This document shows, piece after piece, positions 1 to 5,025 of a stretch of DNA of 5,537 nt. The notes under the pieces are model-generated. The model worked only from the letters and a program-made list of their open reading frames with translations, was not told where the DNA came from and did not search any database. A program made the translations under genes and the position numbers. Origin of the DNA: Bifidobacterium breve (lineage in GTDB: Bacteria > Actinomycetota > Thermoleophilia > Miltoncostaeales > Miltoncostaeaceae). Where the stretch lies: assembly GCA_945876305.1 (NCBI GenBank), contig CAMCOB010000091.1, forward strand, positions 1 through 5,537, written 5' to 3'. Each line of letters begins with the position of its first letter. Within the stretch, counting starts at the first letter, position 1.

Positions 1-1229
1 TCGAGGGGGATGGCCACCCCGGCTGCGGCTGCCGTGCCGAGCACCGCCTGAATCCAGTGGCGTCCATCGCGCAGCACCACGGCAACGCGCTCGCCCGCCC
101 GCAGGCCTGCCCCCCGCAGTGCCCCGGCCCCGGCCCCAACGGCGGCTGAGAGGTCGTCGTAGGTCCACGTGCCGTCCTCATCGGTCACTGCCGGGGTATG
201 TCCGCGTCCATCGCGCCGGTGGCGCTCCACCAGCAGGTCCACCAGATTTGCCTCGCGGCTCGCGCTGGCAGGAAAGCGGTTCACCGGCGCCGACGTCTTC
301 ATGACCTCGGCAAGTGCATCGAGAGTCTCGGGGGGCACCCGGTTGGGCATCACCAGAATGGCGTCGGTGGCACCGGCGTCGGCGAATGCGCGCAGGCGGG
401 ATGCGATTTCGGCCGGGCTCCCCACCAGGCCCTTGTGCTCAAGCCAGCGCAGATACTTTCCGGGCTCGCTCTCGAGCGCGGTGGCCTCGGGCGTGATCCA
501 TTCGAGGGCCTCATCCCGGTCGCGCACGGGAAGCGCGTACAGGTAGGTGGCCACCCGGAGGGGCGTCTCGATTCCGGCCGCCTCACGTGCGGCCACGGCG
601 ATGGCCACGCGCTCTGCCAAGTCGTCCGGCTCGAGGAATGCGGCAAAGATGCCATCGGCACGCTCACCGGCGATGCGCAGCAGCCGGGGGCGGTGCGCGG
701 CGATGAGGATGGGTGCCGTGGTGGGCCCGGGCGCGCATGGGGCATCGGTGATGAGCCCATCCACGGTCGCACCCTCGGGGTTGGCGAACATCGCGCGCAT
801 CACGTCGAGCGCCTGCAGTAGCCCTGCAGTGCGTTCCTTCGGTGGCACGAACGGATACCCGTAGGCATCGTGCTCGCCCTTGTCTGATCCGGTACCGATA
901 CCGATCACCAGGCGGCCGGCAGAGATGTGCTGCAGCACCGAGGCCATCTTGGCCCCGAGCGCCGGGGGGCGGTAGGCAGCCGACAGCACCGCGGTGCCAA
1001 GGGTGATGCGGTGTGTGACCGCAGCGATGGCAGCGAGGCCGGTGAAGGCATCAAACGCCGCGTCCCGGTGCAGGCGGCCCGGCGTCCACAGGTGGTCGTT
1101 CAGCCAGACGGAGTCGAACCCCAGCGACTCGGCACGGATGGCCGCGTCGCGAAGATCAGGCCACGACGATGCGTACTGCGGCAGCCTGACACCCAGCCTG
1201 AGGCCGGGCCCACTGCCCACCGGGATCAT
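1..1229 (-). CDS. Luciferase-like oxidoreductase fused to an acyl/aryl-CoA synthetase domain (3' end outside window)
   Basis: I translated this frame by hand from ATG 1229-1227. It stays open for 409 codons to the window edge, with no stop. Residues ~10-308 read as a bacterial-luciferase-like (LLM) TIM-barrel oxidoreductase: a GVRLPQY first strand, then AESLGFDSVWLNDH (33-46), TLGTAVLSAAYRPP (76-89) and SAGRLVIGIGTGSDKGEHDAYG (103-124), and a family-typical end GSPAEIASRLRAFADAGATD before residue ~300. Such enzymes use F420 or reduced FMN; the cofactor cannot be decided here. After a short linker (~310-327), residues ~328-409 look like the N-terminus of an AMP-binding CoA ligase, closest by eye to benzoate-CoA ligases: NLVDLLVERH, DEDGTWTYDDL, then GLRAGERVAVVL and VLGTAAAAGVAIPL. 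The ATP-binding P-loop and CoA-ligase core would lie beyond base 1. The start overlaps the upstream gene's stop (ATGA), which supports translational coupling. The LLM identity is firm and the ligase identity good; the substrate is unknown. Confidence 0.88.
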   Translation of the reverse strand, partial: MIPVGSGPGLRLGVRLPQYASSWPDLRDAAIRAESLGFDSVWLNDHLWTPGRLHRDAAFDAFTGLAAIAAVTHRITLGTAVLSAAYRPPALGAKMASVLQHISAGRLVIGIGTGSDKGEHDAYGYPFVPPKERTAGLLQALDVMRAMFANPEGATVDGLITDAPCAPGPTTAPILIAAHRPRLLRIAGERADGIFAAFLEPDDLAERVAIAVAAREAAGIETPLRVATYLYALPVRDRDEALEWITPEATALESEPGKYLRWLEHKGLVGSPAEIASRLRAFADAGATDAILVMPNRVPPETLDALAEVMKTSAPVNRFPASASREANLVDLLVERHRRDGRGHTPAVTDEDGTWTYDDLSAAVGAGAGALRGAGLRAGERVAVVLRDGRHWIQAVLGTAAAAGVAIPL

Positions 1230-1822
1230 CCCCCGAGGACGAGCACCACGTCGACGTCAGGCTGCACCGTGACGGCGGCCGACTCGATGGTGCTTCCCGC
1301 GACCAGAGCATCTTCCGACTGCGCGCCCAGATCGGCAGCAACCTGCTTGGCGGCGGCGTCCTGACCGGTGCGGTAGTACGCGATGGTCGTCGGCTGCGCG
1401 GCAGCGTTGCCCTTGCCCACATTCACGTACCCGATGGCCTGCGCCTGCGCCTGCGTCTTGGCAGCCAGGCCCTTGGTGGCGGTGCCGTTGAGCACCACCA
1501 ACTTGATCTGGTCACGCGCCGGTGCACCGGAGATGGTGGAGCCCGTCGTGCCGGTGGTACCCGTGGTCCCCGTGGTCCCTGTGGTGTCAACGGTCGCCGT
1601 GGTGCCCATGGTGTCGATGGCCGCGCTGGTGGCGGTGGTATCGGTGGGTGCCACGGTGGCGGTGGTCTCGATCGCCTGGCCGACGGGCGGCAGCGTGAGG
1701 CCGCCGCCGTCGCCACGGGCGAACCACCCGATGACAAAGCCGATGACGATGCACGAAACAGCCAGAAGCACAGGACGTGCCCAAGCGTTGGTGCCGCCGC
1801 GAGAGGAGTCGTTTGCAGCCAT
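1226..1822 (-). CDS. Membrane-anchored protein with LytR C-terminal (LytR_C) domain
   Basis: The protein has 198 residues. A short polar N-terminus is followed by one hydrophobic segment (about 17-34, RPVLLAVSCIVIGFVIGW), read as a signal anchor. Residues ~50-100 form a Thr/Ala/Gly-rich, probably extracytoplasmic linker with four TTG repeats at about 80-91. Residues ~103-198 match the LytR_C pattern: a first strand IKLVVLNGTATKGLA, a middle block with GYVNVGKGNA, a strand TTIAYYRTGQDAAAKQVAADLG, and a final strand DVDVVLVLGG. This domain occurs after the LytR-CpsA-Psr phosphotransferase domain of wall-polymer ligases and also, as here, alone behind a membrane anchor; the standalone form has no assigned catalytic role. 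No LCP catalytic domain is present. The ATG at 1822-1820 is the natural start just upstream of the anchor, although its Shine-Dalgarno match is weak (GAGG at 1843-1840 is too distant). It is the first gene of a minus-strand operon with the LLM fusion. Confidence 0.87.
   Translation of the reverse strand: MAANDSSRGGTNAWARPVLLAVSCIVIGFVIGWFARGDGGGLTLPPVGQAIETTATVAPTDTTATSAAIDTMGTTATVDTTGTTGTTGTTGTTGSTISGAPARDQIKLVVLNGTATKGLAAKTQAQAQAIGYVNVGKGNAAAQPTTIAYYRTGQDAAAKQVAADLGAQSEDALVAGSTIESAAVTVQPDVDVVLVLGG
1545..1580. repeat. Four 9-bp tandem units encoding a Thr-Thr-Gly repeat
   Basis: The plus strand reads GTCGTGCCG, GTGGTACCC, GTGGTCCCC, GTGGTCCCT in succession; a degenerate half unit (GTGGTG) follows. 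On the minus strand each unit encodes Thr-Thr-Gly inside the linker of the LytR_C protein. Units differ only at a few, mostly synonymous, positions, as expected from in-frame slippage followed by drift. Being a multiple of three, copy changes would alter linker length without breaking the frame. Confidence 0.8.
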
Positions 1823-2050
1823 AACCGTCGGCGACTCTACCTCAACACCACGGCGCGCGTGTCACGGAGCCCGTTCGCAGTGCTGTGCGCCGGGGGCTGA
1901 TGCTATGTTTCCGGCAGGCCGCAGGGCCATCTGGCGCCAGCAGTTGTTGACCCGCGCCGATCGCCTCCGACCTCCTTGTCCGCATCGGTTCCCCCTTGGG
2001 GCCGACGCCCGTAATGCCCCACAGGCACGGGCCGAAATGTGCGAGATGGC
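1823..2050. promoter_or_regulatory. Divergent intergenic region between the LytR_C operon and the helicase operon
   Basis: The two flanking genes point away from each other, so promoters for both should lie here. On the plus strand, TGCTATGTT at 1901-1909 resembles an extended -10 element (TGn followed by TAnnnT), but no good -35 lies 17 bases upstream. A perfect 10-bp palindrome CTGGCGCCAG sits at 1931-1940 and could be an operator half-site pair or chance in GC-rich DNA. No GC hairpin with a T-run is visible. Reading frames across this gap do not look like proteins (low-complexity Arg/Ala/Pro composition with no conserved motif). The promoter function is inferred mainly from gene orientation. 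Confidence 0.45.
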
Positions 2051-4579
2051 ATGACTGCATCCTCAGAGACCACCGAGGTCCTCGCCCCCGCCGAGCGGCT
2101 TCTGGCTGCGCTCGCCGATCCGGCGATGTGGTGGCCCGACGTCGTGCTGCGTGAGCATCAGATCGAGGCCCTCGACGAGCTCGCTGTGCGGCTGCGTGCC
2201 GGTGCGTCACGCACATGGGTGGATGCCCCCACGGGGTCGGGCAAGACCATCACCTTCTGCGCACTTGCCGCAGCGCTCGATGGGTCAGCACTCATTCTCG
2301 TTCCCCGCCGCAACCTGGCTGAGCAGACCGCCACCGCGCTGCAGACGTTCTTCCCCGGCCTCAAGTTCAGGGTGGATGGGGTGGCGGGCATCGGGACCCC
2401 CGGAGTGACCATCTGTACGTATCAGGCGGCGCTCCGCCATGTAGACGAGGCCGATTGGGAGTCGGTGACCTTGCTGGTGTGCGATGAGGCCCACACCACG
2501 CTGGGCCAGCAGACCCGCAAGATGATCGATAACGCGACCAACGCGATTGTGGTGGGGTTCACCGCAACTCCGGCCACCACAACGGGCCATGTGGAGCAGG
2601 TATTCGGCCCGGTGGCCACCACGCTCGACCGCCAAGCGGCGATCGACCGCGGAATCCTGTGCCCGCTCAGGTCGCTGCGCGTCGAGCGGGCCATCGACCT
2701 TTCTGATGTCACGCGTGTACGCGGCGACTTCGACCAGGCAAGCCTTGGCCGCGCCCTCGACCGTGCGCTGTGGCACCGCGCCTGTGCCGATGTGTGGTCA
2801 GAGCACTTTCAGCCGCTGGGGCTCGCCGGCGTGGCCTACACGGCAACCGTTGCGCAGGCACATGCCCTGGCCGACGAGATGGTCGAGCGGGGCGTGCGCG
2901 CCGCCGCGGTGTCGGGGCAGACGCAGAGCAGGGAACTGCAGAAGGTCCTCAGGCAGTTCGGGGCCGGCGAAATTGACGTGCTGTGCAACGCCGACCTACT
3001 CACCGAGGGCTGGGACGAGACCCGTGCCGCGGTGGTGATGCATCTGGCGCCCACCACGTCGGAGCGTGTGTTTGTGCAGCGCCTGGGCCGCGTGATGCGC
3101 CCGGCCCCCGAGAAAGAGGCCGTGTCGGTGGAGTTCCTGCCGGTGGGTGATCCCATGGGCGTGCAGACCAGCCACGACCTGTTTGGTGAGGGCTGGTACA
3201 AGCCGCTCGGTCGGGTTGCCGGGCCCCCTGAGGGCGGCGAGCGGGGCAAGCTTGCGCGGGCGGCCGCGGTACTGGCCGAACAGGACGGCGGGCGTGCGAG
3301 CCTGGTGAACCCACGTGCCAGCGCCAGCACGCTGGTGAAGGGGTTCGTCGATGGCGGCTGGCGCGAGGCCGATCCCGGCGACATCCCCATGGGCGTCATG
3401 GAGGAGTGGGTGGAGGCCGCCGCCAACGACACCGACTGGTCTGAGGTGGCCGACCGGGTGTCGGCCGGCTTCGACGTGCGCGGGGCGCATGCCTGGTGGG
3501 CACTGTCCGGCGTGGTGGCACGCAAGGCGCAAAACGGCGACGAGCAGCCGCTGTGGCGGGCATGGGCGCTGGCACTGCTGGTGCACCCCGAACTGCGTCA
3601 GGCTCTGCCCGAAGATGCCCCGCGCGCGGTGCTCGACCGCCTTCGCATGACGGCCCGCGAACGCATCCGCGCGTTGTGGTTCCACGCCGATCAGGGTGGC
3701 AAGTGGGACAGCGTGGCCTCGCTCGAGCAGCAGGGGCGATCGGCCGAACGCCGCCGCCGCTGGTCGGCCCTCGACTCGGCATCGGCGTGGGCGCCCTCAT
3801 GGGCCTGGGAGGTGTCGCGTGGGTTGGCTGATGTCAGCCGCCCCGGTCGTAATCAGGAGCTGCACCGCATTGCGAAGTGGGAGTCTCAGCACCTGATCGA
3901 GAACGGCGGCGACGTGGGCCTTATCGGGCTGTGGTTGCGCGCCGTGGGCGCGCCGGCCCCCGATCCCATCGCCCCACCCGACGGTGAACTGCCGCTCAAG
4001 CCGGGCGTGGCCGGACGTCTGGTGCTGGCCCTTGGCCCGGGCGACGTGCCGCAGAAGAGCGAGGACCTCCGTATCGCCAGCCGTGCCGCGGGTGCCTGCG
4101 GCGGATGGGCGGCGCTTCGCGGCGCGCTGGACGCAATCGACTGGACAACGCCCGACGGCCGCCGTGCATTGCGCGCCGCCGTGGGCACCCGCAATGCGCG
4201 TGCCCTGCAGAACCGGCGCGCGTGGAACCAACTGCGCCCCAAGTGTCCGCGCTTGCCCCCGGCCGAGGATGTGGGAATCGGCGAGCCGCCAAAGAGCGGA
4301 GGCGATGACGCCGCCGGAAAGCGCCGTCGCCGCCGCCGCCGCAAGCTGAGTACCGCCGATGTGGCCAATGGCACCTCGCCGCCCAAGGAGACGGCAAAGG
4401 AGAAACCCGCCGCCGCCCCGGCTGCACCGCAAGGTGCATCGGCACCGGGCGATGGTGCGCCAGCTGAGGCACCGAGCTCCCCACGTAAGCGCCGCCGCCG
4501 CCGTCGCAAGAAGGCCGCAGGTGCGGGCAGCGGTTCGGGCGCAGCCGATTCCACGACCGGCGCTCCCCCGGGCGAATGA
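2051..4579 (+). CDS. Superfamily 2 DEAH-box helicase (RadD/ResIII-like) with long C-terminal extension and arginine-rich tail
   Basis: The ATP-dependent helicase/translocase core contains all SF2 motifs in order (numbered from ATG 2051): a LREHQ Q-like motif (33-37), Walker A PTGSGKT (60-66), motif Ia ALILVPRRNLAEQ (80-92), DEAH (145-148), TATP (171-174), motif IV GVAYTAT (260-266), motif V NADLLTEGWDE (313-323), and motif VI QRLGRVMRP (343-351) with the arginine fingers. This arrangement fits the RadD/ResIII group, which acts on branched or damaged DNA or RNA; the substrate here is unknown. At 842 residues it is much longer than E. coli RadD (586). Residues ~380-750 form a Trp- and Arg-rich, mostly helical region I do not recognise. 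The tail (~757-842) is disordered with basic tracts at 757-765 and 812-821. I see no cysteine zinc-finger cluster and no nuclease motif. An in-frame GTG at 2039 is an alternative start; neither start has a strong Shine-Dalgarno. The stop overlaps the next start (ATGA). Confidence 0.93.
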   Translation: MTASSETTEVLAPAERLLAALADPAMWWPDVVLREHQIEALDELAVRLRAGASRTWVDAPTGSGKTITFCALAAALDGSALILVPRRNLAEQTATALQTFFPGLKFRVDGVAGIGTPGVTICTYQAALRHVDEADWESVTLLVCDEAHTTLGQQTRKMIDNATNAIVVGFTATPATTTGHVEQVFGPVATTLDRQAAIDRGILCPLRSLRVERAIDLSDVTRVRGDFDQASLGRALDRALWHRACADVWSEHFQPLGLAGVAYTATVAQAHALADEMVERGVRAAAVSGQTQSRELQKVLRQFGAGEIDVLCNADLLTEGWDETRAAVVMHLAPTTSERVFVQRLGRVMRPAPEKEAVSVEFLPVGDPMGVQTSHDLFGEGWYKPLGRVAGPPEGGERGKLARAAAVLAEQDGGRASLVNPRASASTLVKGFVDGGWREADPGDIPMGVMEEWVEAAANDTDWSEVADRVSAGFDVRGAHAWWALSGVVARKAQNGDEQPLWRAWALALLVHPELRQALPEDAPRAVLDRLRMTARERIRALWFHADQGGKWDSVASLEQQGRSAERRRRWSALDSASAWAPSWAWEVSRGLADVSRPGRNQELHRIAKWESQHLIENGGDVGLIGLWLRAVGAPAPDPIAPPDGELPLKPGVAGRLVLALGPGDVPQKSEDLRIASRAAGACGGWAALRGALDAIDWTTPDGRRALRAAVGTRNARALQNRRAWNQLRPKCPRLPPAEDVGIGEPPKSGGDDAAGKRRRRRRRKLSTADVANGTSPPKETAKEKPAAAPAAPQGASAPGDGAPAEAPSSPRKRRRRRRKKAAGAGSGSGAADSTTGAPPGE

Positions 4580-4848
4580 CTGACGGCTCCTCCGCTGCAC
4601 CGCCGGAGGGCGCGGGCGCGGGCGCCGTGGCCGATCGCCGGTGGGCCCGGGTGCGCGAGATCGCGGCCGACATCACCCGGCTGGAGGCCGCGGAGCGTGC
4701 CGATGGCCTGAGCGATGGTGAGCTCACCGAGCTTGCCCGCTTGCGACTGGCGGCCGAACGCGCGAGCGCCCGGGCGATTCTGGCCGACGAGTTGGCGGAC
4801 AGCATCGCAGTGGCCGAGCGTGTGAAGCGCGCGGCGCCGGACGCATAG
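4576..4848 (+). CDS. Small helical protein of unknown function, coupled to the helicase gene
   Basis: The product has 90 residues, acidic/basic and very rich in Ala, Glu and Arg. After a flexible Gly/Ala/Pro N-terminus (1-20), residues ~21-85 should form two or three amphipathic helices, with heptad-like leucine and alanine spacing (ITRLEAAERADGLSDGELTELARLRLAAER) that suggests a helical hairpin or coiled coil. There is no cysteine, signal peptide or membrane segment. Its ATG (4576-4578) overlaps the helicase stop (4577-4579), so it is probably translated by re-initiation in a fixed ratio to the helicase and may bind it or act in the same process. I do not recognise a family. Its reality rests on the stop-start overlap, third-position GC bias and helical periodicity; the partner role is inference. 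Confidence 0.72.
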   Translation: MTDGSSAAPPEGAGAGAVADRRWARVREIAADITRLEAAERADGLSDGELTELARLRLAAERASARAILADELADSIAVAERVKRAAPDA

Positions 4849-4863
4849 GGTGTTGCGCATACG

Positions 4864-4962
4864 GTGGAGCAGCGGCGGGCCGCGGGGATGGCGCTGGTAA
4901 TTGCCGGGCTCGTGCTGGGTCTGCGATCGCACCGGCAGGCGCATGGCATACCGGAACCTTGA
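4864..4962 (+). CDS. Possible 32-residue single-span membrane peptide
   Basis: A GTG at 4864 opens a short frame ending at TGA 4960-4962. It has a charged start (EQRRAAG), a hydrophobic stretch of about 13 residues (MALVIAGLVLGLR, from ATG 4888), then a basic and polar end (SHRQAHGIPEP). The layout resembles a tiny membrane protein. It lies in the same frame as the preceding 90-residue gene, separated by a single TAG and five sense codons, so it could also be a decayed or read-through extension of that gene. AGGG at 4847-4850 is 13 bases upstream of the GTG, which is long for a ribosome binding site. It may equally be chance. Confidence 0.25.
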   Translation: MEQRRAAGMALVIAGLVLGLRSHRQAHGIPEP

Positions 4963-4980
4963 TTCTTCAGCGGATCTTAA
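4953..4980 (+). promoter_or_regulatory. Candidate ECF-sigma (sigma-E type) promoter of the HtrA-like gene
   Basis: GGAACCT (4953-4959) and TCTTAA (4975-4980) are separated by 15 bases. This resembles the GGAAC...TCTnA arrangement recognised by sigma-E-type ECF factors. It lies in a locally AT-rich patch, with the predicted transcript start some 35-40 bases before the protease start codon. HtrA/DegP genes are classic envelope-stress targets of such sigma factors, so the context agrees. The match is by eye only, and the -35 overlaps the end of a possible small frame. Confidence 0.3.
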
Positions 4981-5015
4981 GAACCCTTACCACGGCCTTC
5001 ACATTGACGACCTAC

Positions 5016-5020
5016 GGTGG
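5016..5020 (+). promoter_or_regulatory. Ribosome binding site deciding the HtrA-like start
   Basis: GGTGG lies five bases before GTG 5026-5028. An in-frame upstream GTG at 5017 would overlap it and has no purine-rich element ahead of it, so 5026 is the preferred start. The in-frame TGA at 5005-5007 bounds the frame. Confidence 0.5.
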
Positions 5021-5025
5021 CACCC

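Noticed and set aside
198..821. Plus-strand open frame of 207 codons opposite the LLM fusion
   Set aside because: It is antisense to a frame with clear LLM motifs; its translation has no family pattern and an irregular His/Gly/Arg-rich composition.
1991..2003. CCCCTTGGGG-like hairpin before the helicase
   Set aside because: The arms can only pair with a loop too small to be stable, and no T-run follows, so it is not a credible terminator.
1383..2054. Plus-strand open frame of 223 codons crossing the LytR_C gene and the intergenic gap
   Set aside because: Its Val-Val-Pro repeats are the antisense reading of the TTG repeat and the rest is unstructured; the minus-strand LytR_C gene explains the region.
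1842..2216. Minus-strand open frame of 124 codons in the divergent gap
   Set aside because: It overlaps the helicase 5' end, shows Arg/Ala/Pro noise with no motif, and would obstruct the divergent promoter arrangement.
2051..4848. Helicase plus small gene as a known phage-defence system
   Set aside because: No nuclease, methyltransferase, Argonaute, TIR, or other effector domain is visible beside or within the pair, so no named system can be assigned.
3797..4949. Several long minus-strand frames (267-352 codons) opposite the helicase 3' end
   Set aside because: High GC keeps opposite frames open; these show no recognisable domains and are antisense to the helicase and the 90-residue gene.
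4960..4985. TTCTT ... AAGAA inverted repeat as a terminator after the small gene
   Set aside because: The stem is only five A/T-rich pairs with a 12-base loop and no following T-tract; the AT-rich patch fits a promoter better.
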